A stretch of 8,674 nt of DNA from Paracoccaceae bacterium (GCA_020832725.1 JAFIEC010000125.1:1-8674); one strand, 5' to 3'; shown: positions 1-6,781, counted from the first letter of the stretch. Notes: generated by a model not told the origin, from the letters alone. A program made the numbers and translations.

Positions 1-615
1 CTCCGCTCCAAGTCAGGCATCCACCGCCTCATCACCGCACTCGAAGAGCGGGGCTTCATCCGCCGCCTCGCCCATCGCGCCCGCGCGATCGAGATCGTGC
101 GCATGCCCGATGCCGTCGCCCGCAAGCGCAGCTTTACCCCCCGGGTCATCGACGGTGCCGCCGAGGGGCAGGACGGGGCCGGACACGGTCGCGCCCGCAT
201 TCCCGGTCAGATCGCACTGCGCAGCGACAACAGCATGACCCTTCCGCTGATGGGCCGAATCGCCGCAGGCACCCCGATCGAGGCCATTGCCGAGGCCGAG
301 GCGGAAATCGTCGTGCCGCCCAGCCTCGCCGCCCGTTCGGGCAAGCATTACGCACTCGAAGTGCGGGGTGATTCGATGATCGAGGCCGGAATCAACGATG
401 GCGACATCGTCATCATCCGCGAACAGCCCGATGCCGAGAACGGCGACATCGTCGTCGCCCTCATCGAAGGGGCCGAGGCCACGCTCAAGCGCCTGCGCCG
501 CAAGGGCTCCTCCATCGCACTGGAAGCGGCGAACCCCTCATACGAGACCCGTGTCTATCGCGGGGATCAGGTCCGCATTCAGGGCCGCCTCGTGGGGCTG
601 ATCCGCAGCTATTAG
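1..615 (+). CDS. lexA: LexA SOS repressor, 5' truncated by window edge
   Basis: LexA represses DNA-damage genes and cleaves itself when activated RecA filaments form. The frame is open from base 1, so the N-terminus (roughly 35 residues, inferred from the usual alphaproteobacterial length) lies outside the window. Residues 1-32 of the visible part are the end of the winged helix-turn-helix domain (KSGIHRLITALEERGFI, then RRLAHRARAIEI). The linker follows. The S24-type peptidase domain has the Ala-Gly cleavage site in GRIAAGTP (Ala codon 265-267, Gly codon 268-270), the catalytic Ser in GDSM (373-375) and the catalytic Lys in TLKRL (487-489). All catalytic elements are present, so the protein looks functional. 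It ends in TAG, with a second in-frame TAG six codons later at 634-636. It converges on cysE and abuts the tail end of a GTA cluster. Its promoter and any SOS box are not visible. Family assignment is nearly certain. Confidence 0.96.
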   Translation, partial: LRSKSGIHRLITALEERGFIRRLAHRARAIEIVRMPDAVARKRSFTPRVIDGAAEGQDGAGHGRARIPGQIALRSDNSMTLPLMGRIAAGTPIEAIAEAEAEIVVPPSLAARSGKHYALEVRGDSMIEAGINDGDIVIIREQPDAENGDIVVALIEGAEATLKRLRRKGSSIALEAANPSYETRVYRGDQVRIQGRLVGLIRSY

Positions 616-706
616 GCCGGCCACCAGCAAGGGTAGCCCGCGCAGGTCAGCTTGCCGGGGTGCCGCGCCGGGTTTCAATGTGCCGGGTTCACTGCGCCAC
701 GCCCGG
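616..706. other. Convergent lexA/cysE intergenic spacer
   Basis: This is the short gap between the two convergent stop codons. I see no gene in it. It contains two copies of GCCGGGTT (near 667 and 682); the second forms one arm of the hairpin listed separately. There is no clear T-run, so a strong intrinsic terminator for either gene is not evident. Confidence 0.6.
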
Positions 707-707
707 C
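682..707. terminator. Possible bidirectional hairpin between lexA and cysE
   Basis: GCCGGG (682-687) can pair with CCCGGC (702-707) around a 14-nt loop. The right arm touches the cysE stop codon. The position between convergent genes suits a shared terminator, but the stem is only 6 bp, the loop is long and no U-tract follows on either strand. It is a weak candidate. Confidence 0.25.
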
Positions 708-1516
708 TAGGCCTCTCCCACCAGCAACTGGTCCATCGAGACAGAGGGCTGGTCGCAGCCGGCATCCCCCACGATCCGGGCGGGCACCCCCGCGACCGTC
801 TTGCAGGGCGGCACATCCGCCAGCACCACCGACCCCGCCGCGATCCGGGAGCAGCGCCCCACAGTGATGTTGCCGAGCACCTTGGCCCCCGCCCCGATCA
901 GCACGCCATCGCCGATCTTGGGGTGGCGATCGCCATCCTGCTTGCCGGTGCCGCCGAGGGTGACGGAATGCAGCATGGAGACATTGTCCCCCACCACCGC
1001 CGTCTCTCCGATGACGATGGAATGGGCATGGTCGATCATGATTCCGCGCCCCACCCGAGCGGCGGGATGGATGTCGATGCTGAACAGCTCCGACATGCGC
1101 ATCTGGATGAAATGGGCCAGGTCCCGCCGACCCTGCGAATGCAGCCAATGCGCCACCCGATAGGATTGCAGCGCGATGAAGCCCTTGAAATACAAAAGCG
1201 GCTCGATCAGCCGGGTGCAGGCCGGATCACGATCGAACACGGCAACCATATCGGCACGCGCCGCAGCGCCCAGCGCGGAATCGGCCGCATGGGCCTCGTC
1301 CGCGATCTCGCGCAGGATCTGCTCGGACATCTCGGGAGAGGCCAGCTTGGTCGCCACACGGCAGGCCAGCGCCGCCTCGAGCGAACGGTGGTGCAGCACG
1401 GTTGCATGGACCACGCCGCCAAACAGCGGCTCTGCCGCGACGATGGCCTCTGCCTCTTCGCGGAGCCGGGACCAGACCGGGTCCACCTCTGCAAGCTTCC
1501 GGCGGGTGTCGGTCAT
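707..1516 (-). CDS. cysE: Serine O-acetyltransferase (CysE)
   Basis: It transfers acetyl from acetyl-CoA to L-serine, giving O-acetylserine, the first step of cysteine synthesis in the cytoplasm. The protein is 269 residues, the usual family length. The first ~140 residues are the alpha-helical N-terminal domain. From about 146 a left-handed beta-helix of hexapeptide repeats begins. The catalytic Asp/His pair is D148 (SIDIHPAA) and H163 (MIDHAHS), with the 15-residue spacing of E. coli CysE. Other family motifs are SVTLGGTGKQ, DRHPKIGDGVLIGAGAKVLG and VAGVPARIVG (242-250). The start at 1514-1516 (MTDTRRKLAEVDPVW) is chosen over an upstream GTG at 1591 because GGGAGG lies 5 nt ahead of it and the upstream extension lacks family similarity. 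The C-terminus is MDQLLVGEA. It ends in Ala, not the terminal Ile that enteric CysE uses to bind the next enzyme, CysK. It appears to have its own promoter. The stop is TAG. Confidence 0.95.
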   Translation of the reverse strand: MTDTRRKLAEVDPVWSRLREEAEAIVAAEPLFGGVVHATVLHHRSLEAALACRVATKLASPEMSEQILREIADEAHAADSALGAAARADMVAVFDRDPACTRLIEPLLYFKGFIALQSYRVAHWLHSQGRRDLAHFIQMRMSELFSIDIHPAARVGRGIMIDHAHSIVIGETAVVGDNVSMLHSVTLGGTGKQDGDRHPKIGDGVLIGAGAKVLGNITVGRCSRIAAGSVVLADVPPCKTVAGVPARIVGDAGCDQPSVSMDQLLVGEA

Positions 1517-1527
1517 GGCAGCCTCCC

Positions 1528-1552
1528 TGTCCTGTCCCATTGATACAGGACA
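1528..1552. promoter_or_regulatory. Perfect 8+8 bp inverted repeat over the cysE -10 element (candidate operator)
   Basis: TGTCCTGT (1528-1535) and its exact reverse complement ACAGGACA (1545-1552) flank a 9-nt centre. The palindrome overlaps the end of the promoter spacer, the predicted -10 and the likely start site. Its arms sit about 12 and 29 bases ahead of the cysE ATG. That is where a dimeric repressor would block RNA polymerase. It could instead be an RNA stem-loop, since the downstream arm may lie within the leader. The regulator is not identifiable from the sequence. Confidence 0.45.
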
Positions 1553-1568
1553 TGGCGCGCGGAGACAA
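1540..1568 (-). promoter_or_regulatory. Predicted cysE promoter (-35/-10)
   Basis: On the minus strand TTGTCT (1568-1563) is followed after exactly 17 nt by TATCAA (1545-1540). Each hexamer matches 4 of 6 sigma70 consensus bases. Transcription would begin near 1533, giving a leader of about 17 nt that contains the GGGAGG ribosome-binding site of cysE. Placement and spacing are good for a housekeeping promoter, but the call rests on consensus matching only. Confidence 0.5.
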
Positions 1569-1627
1569 CGCAGGCCCGTCACCCCGGGCATGGCGCACAG
1601 CAGGCGGACCGCGCGTCGCCGACCGCC

Positions 1628-2335
1628 TCATCCGGGCGGATCGAGCTCCCACAGATGCACGCAAAGCCGCAGGCTGCCTGCGGCAAAGGCCCCGCCTTCG
1701 GCGGTCACGCGCAGGGCGGTGGGCGCGTAATAGGTCACCGGCGCGCCGCTCAGGCCCCGGATCCAGCTGCCCGCAGCCAGCCCCAGGCCGTGGCCATATC
1801 GATCCTCGGCCCCGGCCACGCCCAGCGCCATGCCGCCCAGCGTGCCGCGCACCGCGGCGACCCCGCGGCCGGTGACCCCGGTGACCATGGTACCGGCCGG
1901 AATCAGCGGGCCGGTCTCGACGCTCTCTCCCGGAGCCAGCGTCAGCAGGCTTTCGATGATGCGGGCGCGCGTCGCCGCCCCCGAGGGGGACAGCGCCAGT
2001 ACATCCGACCGCCAGACCGCGCCATCCCACAAGGCCGGGCGGGCCTCGTCGGCGATCCAGGCCCGCCAGCCCGGGCGCGGGTCGAGAAACAGCCAGCCCC
2101 CGTTGACATGCAGCGCCAGCCGCCCGGCCTGCCCGGACCAGGCCCCGCCCGCGCCCTGCGGGACCGCATGAAAGGCCCCTTCGGCGGGCTCGGGGGGCGG
2201 GCTTTCGGCCATGCGGCTGTCCAGCGTCAGACAGGCCAGCGCATCGAGGCGCACCAGTGCCTCGTTCACGGTCACATGCTTCTGCGCCTGTGCCGGCATC
2301 AGCAGCGGCAGGGCAAGCTGGCGGGTCTCAGTCAT
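1628..2335 (-). CDS. DUF2793 domain protein at the distal end of the GTA operon
   Basis: The 235-residue product starts MTETRQLALPLLMPAQAQKHV and continues TVNEALVRLDALA. This is the signature opening of DUF2793 proteins, which are found in phages and after GTA gp15 in many Rhodobacterales. Residues 1-~115 form the DUF2793 part, rich in Trp and small beta-like segments (WLFLDPRPGWRAW). Residues ~125-235 form a second Gly-rich, probably beta-sheet domain (GTLGGMALG, YGHGLGLAAGSW, LRLCVHLWELDPPG). The start ATG at 2333-2335 overlaps the end of gp15 by 8 nt, which suggests translational coupling. AAGGA lies about 10 nt upstream. Another in-frame ATG at 2341 is too close to that site, and the family begins at M(S/T)ET. 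Molecular function is unknown. A tail-associated surface or adhesin-like part is an inference from position and composition. Confidence 0.85.
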   Translation of the reverse strand: MTETRQLALPLLMPAQAQKHVTVNEALVRLDALACLTLDSRMAESPPPEPAEGAFHAVPQGAGGAWSGQAGRLALHVNGGWLFLDPRPGWRAWIADEARPALWDGAVWRSDVLALSPSGAATRARIIESLLTLAPGESVETGPLIPAGTMVTGVTGRGVAAVRGTLGGMALGVAGAEDRYGHGLGLAAGSWIRGLSGAPVTYYAPTALRVTAEGGAFAAGSLRLCVHLWELDPPG

Positions 2336-5300
2336 GCACATTGATCCTTGCAAAGGCGCCCGGACCGAAGCTCTCCGAGATCTGGGCAACATGGAGGGAG
2401 AAAGGTGCCACCGCACCGTCGGCGGCCGCTTGGGCGGCGGTATAGGTGAATGCTTGCGTCGTGCGTTCGGCCTCGCGCAGCAGGGTTTCCCCCTGCATCA
2501 CCCGCACCAGCCAGGCCTCCCGGGCCTCACCGAGGGGAATGTCCATCCCCGCCCAGCTGTCGGCATCCAGACGTCCGCGCCGGATCCAGGAGAGATGCAG
2601 ATCCCCCCCCACCCGACGCAGTCGCAGATGCACAGGCGAGAGCGGGCGCAGGCCGATCCCGCGAAAGGCCTCGGCCCGGGCAACCATGGCCGGATCGTCG
2701 ACCGCAAGCCGGGCGGCCCCGATTCGGAAATTGCGCGTCAACCCGCGGGCGGCGGCAGGCAGGTCGATCTGTGCGGGCGCGCCGTCCATCAGCACGATGG
2801 TACTGCCGGCGGGCCAGATGTCGGGCTGCTCGGCATCGCTTCCCGCCTGTCCGCGCAGCAGCAGCCGCAGCAGATAACGCCCCTCGCCCACAAGCTGGGC
2901 CTCGGCGAACTGGAACAGCTCCCAGCCCTCCGCACCGCCCGCCCCGATCGCGGCAAGGTTCGCGCCTGCCAGCAGCGCCTCCCGCTCGGCCGAGGCCAGC
3001 GCACCGCCCCACACCCGCACGGCCACCCCGTCCGAGCGGTCGAACAGCCCCGGCCGGGCGCGCCGCAGCGGGGTCTCGGTGATGCCAAGCACCGCGCCGC
3101 GCTCCACCAGCCGGTTGAGCGTGAGACCCGCCACCGTCTCGCCCGGGCTTGCATAGACCGCAACCGGGCCGGGCCAGGGCGTGGCCGCAACGGCAAGATG
3201 GGGGGCGTGGGCCACCTCGTCCCCCCGGATCAGCGGCAGGTCGAGAAACACCGGATGCACCGGAACCGGCGGCAGGAACCGCGTGCCGCCCGCAGCACCG
3301 TCGGCCTCGTCATCAGCCTCGGGACCCGGGCGGTAGAGGCCCGGCTCCACCCGCGTGGCTTCCAGCCGCATGGTGTCTGCCCGCGTGGCCCGGTCCACCC
3401 GCCAGCGCCCGCCTCCCAGATCCGGAGACAGCTCCAGCACATCACCCGGGCCGGGCATTCCCGACCCCGGGGCCAGCGACAGCGACAGCGTCTCGCGGGC
3501 CACCCGCGCCTCGGCCAGCCAGCGATGCGCGATGGCCCGCGCCTCCGCCCCCGTCAGCGCCAGCGGCAGATCGCTTTGCGCCACCCCCGCAGCCATTCCG
3601 TCGGGCAGACGCGCTTCGGCCAGGCGTGGCTCGAACGCCCCATCTGCGGCGTGGTGGGCCAGCCGGATCGTGCCCGCCATCTCGGCTTCGGGGGCGCGGA
3701 TGCGCGACAGCGCGCCGCCCCTGTCCTCGGCCAGATCGGCAGGCCCGATCGCATGGGTGACCCGCCCGTCGCGGCGGCGGAATTCCAGCCTGCCGCCGCC
3801 CTCGCGCGCATCGACCCCATGGGCCAGCAGTAGCGGTTGCAGGCTGGAGCGCGCGGGCTCGGGCCCGGCCACCACATAGCCGCGCACAAGGCCGGGAGCA
3901 GCGGCGGTCTCCACCTGCGCCACGCCCGCGCCTGCGCAGATTTCCGCGATCACCGCGCCCAGCGGTTGCGCCCCCGTGCGCCCCGTCAGCCAGTGCCCGC
4001 GCCCGTGGGCAGCCCCGTCCGACCAGATGTCGCGCCGCGCCGGAAAGGCGGGCCAGGGCCGCGCGTCCCAGGCCCAGACCAGCGCCCGGGACAGATCGAC
4101 CATCGGCCCCTCGTAGACCTCCGAGACGGGGTTGCGACCGGGTTCCGCCCAATAGCCCAGCATGGCCGCGATCCACGACAGCTGCATCAGGTCGTCGCGC
4201 CGCCCGTCCGAGAAATGGGGCAGCGCCGCATCCGAGGATTTGTCATCGAGAAACACATTGGGCTGGTTGGCCCCCTTGTCGACTGCGGGGCAGCCCAGCT
4301 CGGTGAACCAAACCGGCTTGGAGCGCGGCACCCAGGCCGTGGGCTGGGCCGCACGCAGGCCACCCGTTCGCTCGTGATGGGGCTTTTGCCACCAGTTGCG
4401 GATGTCCTTGGCGCGGTAGACCCAGGGCTCCTGATGGGCGCCATCGGTGATAGGCTGACGTGCCTGCGCGGCGCGGGCTGCGGCGTCGGGATAGAACCAG
4501 TCATAATGCTCGCCCGCCTCGACATTCCCGCGCAGATAGGCCTGATCATGGATCGAGCCCACCGCCGCATCGAGGTGGTCCTCGCCGTCGCGCCAGTCGG
4601 CCAGCGGCAGGTAATTGTCGATGCCGATGAAGTCGATCGCCGGGTGGGCCCAGAACGGATCGAGCGGAAAGAACAGGTCACCCGGCGCATCGGCGGGGGC
4701 GAAGCCGCCGTATTCCGACCAGTCGGCGGCATAGCCCAGCTTCACATCCGGGCCCAGCACGGCCCGCAGGTCGGCGGCCAGAGCGCACATCTCGGCCACG
4801 GCAGGAAAGCCGCCCAATCCGCCCGATCCGCCCGATCCGCGCGCGCGGGTCAATCCCCGCATCTCGGATCCCAGGCAGAAGGCCGATACCCCACCCGCGG
4901 CGACGCACAGGTGCGCATAATGCAGCAGCATCCGCCGCAGGCTCCATTCCTCGGGGCCGGAATAGATGACCTCGCCGCCGGATATGCTGAAATGTGCAGG
5001 CGACGCGGCCCCGAACAATGCCGCGATGTCCTGGGCGGCATCGCCGTCCGGGCTTGGGGCCAAATGCCCCCGCCAGGGATAGGCGGGCTGCCCCGTCGTA
5101 CCGCGCCACGGGTCGGGCAGGGTGTTGTCCTCGGGGATATCCATCATCAGGAACGGGTAGAAGACCACCTCCTGCCCCGCCTCCCGCAGCGCCGCGATCG
5201 CCTCGCGCACGCTGGCATCGGCGGGCGTGCCCCCATAGGCGGGCCTGCCCTCGCGCCGACTGACGGCCTGTGCCTGCCACCGCCCCAGCCCGGCAACCCG

Positions 5301-6233
5301 CCAGGGCATGCCCGCGCCATCCTCCTCGTGCTGCTCCACCAGCGGGCGCAGGCTGCACGACCCGGCGCGCAGATCGTCGCCGAACCACGACACCACCAGC
5401 CCCACACTCCGGCACAGGGGCAATTCCTCGCCCAGCGCCTCCAGCGAGGCCTCGATGTCGCTCTGCCCGCCAGGGCCGTGCAGGTTCGCCGCCCGTGTCA
5501 CCCCGGGACCGGCAGACAGATGTACCGGCGTGGTGGCCAGCGCATATTCCCCCGCGCCCGGGATCAGCGCCACGCCCTGCACCAGACCGGCCAGGTCCTG
5601 CGCCGCTCCCGGGGCGGCGGCACGGCGGATCACCTCAAAGCTGAATTGCGGCACGCGATTGCCGAAGGGGGCAAGCTCGAGGTCCTCCAGCACCACATAG
5701 GCGATGCCGCGATAGGCGGGGGCCTCGTCGCCCTCCACCGCCATGATCCGCGGATCGGGAAGCTGCTCCTCGCGGCCGTGGTGCACCCGCATGTTCAGCG
5801 TGGCGGGGTCGATTTCGGTCCCGTCGGCCCAGACCCGGCCGACCCGGGCGATCTTTCCCTCGCACAGGGCGATCGCCAGCGAGACCGAATAGGAATGCCG
5901 CCGCTCGGCGGGCCTGCTGGCCCCGCCCTTGCCGCCGCCGGTCTGGGTCACACGCTCCAGAAAGCGCGTGGCCCAGATCACCTGACCGCCCAGGCGCATC
6001 CGGCCCCACAGCCGGGGCACGGGCGCACCTTCACGCGCGCCGGTCAGCCGCAGCCGCTCCACCCGCCCGGTCTCGACCACGCCGCCGCCACCGCCCAGCA
6101 GGCGCTCGTCGATCAAGCGGCCCAGGGTCGCGCCCACCGCCCGGCCGATGATCATCGACGACAGGCCCAGCGCGCCGCCGCCAATGGCGGTGCCCGCCGC
6201 GGCACCGGCTGCAGAAAGAAGGATCGTTGCCAA
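2328..6233 (-). CDS. GTA/phage host-specificity 'megatron' tail protein (gp15-like, GTA TIM-barrel)
   Basis: The 1301-residue product is the counterpart of RcGTA gp15, the large tail-tip protein that contacts the recipient cell. Residues 1-~50 are a Gly/Ala-rich hydrophobic stretch (MATILLSAAGAAAG, IIGRAVGATLGRLIDERLLG, then five Gly), suited to membrane contact. Residues ~60-200 resemble the tail-tip entry domain (PVPRLWGRMRLGGQVIWAT). Residues ~430-760 are the GTA TIM-barrel domain. Candidate catalytic acids are E457 (CLGSEMRG) and E645 (VWFTELGCPAVDKG), with YAADWSEYGG and FIGIDNYLPLADW between them. Residues ~840-960 resemble the phage tail_3 domain. The remainder is the C-terminal tip region. 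Start: only a TTG at 6231-6233 is available ahead of the conserved MATIL opening, since a stop at 6282-6284 closes the frame upstream without ATG or GTG. Ribosome binding is weak (AGG 5 nt upstream). The end overlaps DUF2793 by 8 nt. Confidence 0.93.
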   Translation of the reverse strand: MATILLSAAGAAAGTAIGGGALGLSSMIIGRAVGATLGRLIDERLLGGGGGVVETGRVERLRLTGAREGAPVPRLWGRMRLGGQVIWATRFLERVTQTGGGKGGASRPAERRHSYSVSLAIALCEGKIARVGRVWADGTEIDPATLNMRVHHGREEQLPDPRIMAVEGDEAPAYRGIAYVVLEDLELAPFGNRVPQFSFEVIRRAAAPGAAQDLAGLVQGVALIPGAGEYALATTPVHLSAGPGVTRAANLHGPGGQSDIEASLEALGEELPLCRSVGLVVSWFGDDLRAGSCSLRPLVEQHEEDGAGMPWRVAGLGRWQAQAVSRREGRPAYGGTPADASVREAIAALREAGQEVVFYPFLMMDIPEDNTLPDPWRGTTGQPAYPWRGHLAPSPDGDAAQDIAALFGAASPAHFSISGGEVIYSGPEEWSLRRMLLHYAHLCVAAGGVSAFCLGSEMRGLTRARGSGGSGGLGGFPAVAEMCALAADLRAVLGPDVKLGYAADWSEYGGFAPADAPGDLFFPLDPFWAHPAIDFIGIDNYLPLADWRDGEDHLDAAVGSIHDQAYLRGNVEAGEHYDWFYPDAAARAAQARQPITDGAHQEPWVYRAKDIRNWWQKPHHERTGGLRAAQPTAWVPRSKPVWFTELGCPAVDKGANQPNVFLDDKSSDAALPHFSDGRRDDLMQLSWIAAMLGYWAEPGRNPVSEVYEGPMVDLSRALVWAWDARPWPAFPARRDIWSDGAAHGRGHWLTGRTGAQPLGAVIAEICAGAGVAQVETAAAPGLVRGYVVAGPEPARSSLQPLLLAHGVDAREGGGRLEFRRRDGRVTHAIGPADLAEDRGGALSRIRAPEAEMAGTIRLAHHAADGAFEPRLAEARLPDGMAAGVAQSDLPLALTGAEARAIAHRWLAEARVARETLSLSLAPGSGMPGPGDVLELSPDLGGGRWRVDRATRADTMRLEATRVEPGLYRPGPEADDEADGAAGGTRFLPPVPVHPVFLDLPLIRGDEVAHAPHLAVAATPWPGPVAVYASPGETVAGLTLNRLVERGAVLGITETPLRRARPGLFDRSDGVAVRVWGGALASAEREALLAGANLAAIGAGGAEGWELFQFAEAQLVGEGRYLLRLLLRGQAGSDAEQPDIWPAGSTIVLMDGAPAQIDLPAAARGLTRNFRIGAARLAVDDPAMVARAEAFRGIGLRPLSPVHLRLRRVGGDLHLSWIRRGRLDADSWAGMDIPLGEAREAWLVRVMQGETLLREAERTTQAFTYTAAQAAADGAVAPFSLHVAQISESFGPGAFARINVHD
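4811..4837. repeat. Three tandem 9-bp repeats inside the megatron gene
   Basis: The units are CGCCCAATC, CGCCCGATC and CGCCCGATC, in direct succession and followed by a CG-rich run. On the coding strand they give a Gly/Ser-rich linker (residues about 466-475, GSGGSGGLGG) a few residues after the candidate catalytic E457. The 9-bp unit keeps frame if copies are gained or lost. Confidence 0.7.
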
Positions 6234-6298
6234 GGGGGCCTGCTGGAATGGGGATGTCGGGAAAGCGCCGGGGCCGCCCGGTCAGGCGTCCAGGTCGG

Positions 6299-6331
6299 AG
6301 CCCGCGTCAGGGGCGGCGACGGGGGCGGGCT
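6299..6331 (-). promoter_or_regulatory. Potential RNA hairpin between gp14-like stop and gp15-like start
   Basis: AGCCCGC (6299-6305) and GCGGGCT (6325-6331) are perfect 7-bp complements around a 19-nt, C-rich (minus strand) loop, beginning directly after the gp14-like stop codon. It lies in the only long gap of the operon. It could attenuate, stabilise the mRNA or be chance in GC-rich DNA. No U-tract follows, so it is not a classic terminator. Confidence 0.3.
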
Positions 6332-6781
6332 TCAAGGGCAGATGTCAGAGGCAGGACCAGGAAAGGCAAAGGCCATCACCACCCGCCGCGCCCAAGGCCC
6401 GGTAAGAGGCGTCTCCACCACCCCGTGCCCGGCCCAGGCATGGATGACATGGGGCGAGCCCCGCCTGTCCGAGAGAATGCCGAGATGCTTGGCCACGCCC
6501 CGCGCGCGCATTCGAAACAGCAGCACATCCCCCGGGGCCCGATCAGCGGGGGATCGCGGCTTCAGATGCCGCAAGGCAGCCGCCAGCAGGACTTCCTCGC
6601 CCGGGGCCTCGCCCCAGTCGGGCGTATAGGCAGGCGGGGCCTCGGGTTCGGGTCCGACGCAGGCGCGCCAGACCCCCCGCACCAGGCCCAGGCAATCGCA
6701 GCCAACACCCCTCAACGATGCCTGATGCAGATAGGGCGTCCCGATCCAGGCCCGCGCCTCGGCCACGACCGGGGCGCTCAC
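6332..6781 (-). CDS. GTA tail NlpC/P60 cell-wall peptidase (gp14-like)
   Basis: The 149-residue product belongs to the NlpC/P60 Cys peptidases that cut peptidoglycan peptides. In RcGTA the gp14 protein is part of the tail and helps breach the recipient wall. The opening is VVAEARAWIGTPYLHQASLR. The likely nucleophile is C30 in GCDCLGLVRG, equivalent to the Cys of the DCSGL motif. The likely base is H99 (AKHLGIL). A third polar residue is probably H114 (VIHAWAGHG). PGDVLLFRM (83-91) is the usual strand before the His. The length fits the short single-domain GTA form. The start is GTG (6779-6781), overlapping the gp13-like stop as GTGA, with AAGGA 7 nt upstream. The C-terminal tail GPASDICP after AFAFP is slightly longer than I expect for the family. 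All catalytic residues are present. Confidence 0.92.
   Translation of the reverse strand: MSAPVVAEARAWIGTPYLHQASLRGVGCDCLGLVRGVWRACVGPEPEAPPAYTPDWGEAPGEEVLLAAALRHLKPRSPADRAPGDVLLFRMRARGVAKHLGILSDRRGSPHVIHAWAGHGVVETPLTGPWARRVVMAFAFPGPASDICP

Larger units (their letters stand above)
1517..1627 (-). other. Intergenic region between the GTA operon end and cysE
   Basis: This 111-bp gap holds the predicted cysE promoter and inverted repeat (separate entries). It also has two small GC hairpins that could help end the upstream operon on the minus strand. One is GCCCG (1574-1578) with CGGGC (1585-1589). The other is GGCGG (1603-1607) with CCGCC (1623-1627), just after the DUF2793 stop. Neither is followed by a U-run in the minus-strand transcript, so they are weak terminator candidates. 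No gene is seen. Confidence 0.5.

Noticed and set aside
97..615. GTG at 97 as the start of the LexA-like gene
   Set aside because: The same frame upstream of 97 encodes the conserved winged-helix end of LexA. The gene simply begins outside the window.
680..1543. 287-codon plus-strand open frame over cysE
   Set aside because: cysE on the minus strand has full catalytic motifs and normal length. The plus frame is its mirror and looks like no known protein.
1517..1591. Longer CysE start at the GTG of 1591
   Set aside because: The extra 25 residues are not family-like and cross the promoter and palindrome. The ATG at 1516 has a strong GGGAGG and the usual N-terminus.
1571..1627. Intrinsic terminator for the GTA operon
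   Set aside because: Two 5-bp GC hairpins exist but no U-tract follows, so I do not call a terminator.
2336..2416. Longer DUF2793 starts at 2341 or 2416
   Set aside because: They extend deeper into gp15. The conserved opening is MTETRQLALP, and the AAGGA site is best placed for 2335.
2211..3833. 540-codon open frame on the plus strand
   Set aside because: Antisense shadow of gp15 and DUF2793. Low-complexity Arg/Pro/Gln-rich translation with no family match and no ribosome-binding site.
3837..6629. Very long open frame (930 codons) on the plus strand
   Set aside because: It lies antisense to the megatron and peptidase genes. Such frames are common opposite GC-rich genes with strong third-position bias. 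The translation is Arg/Pro/Gly/His-rich with no recognisable domain.
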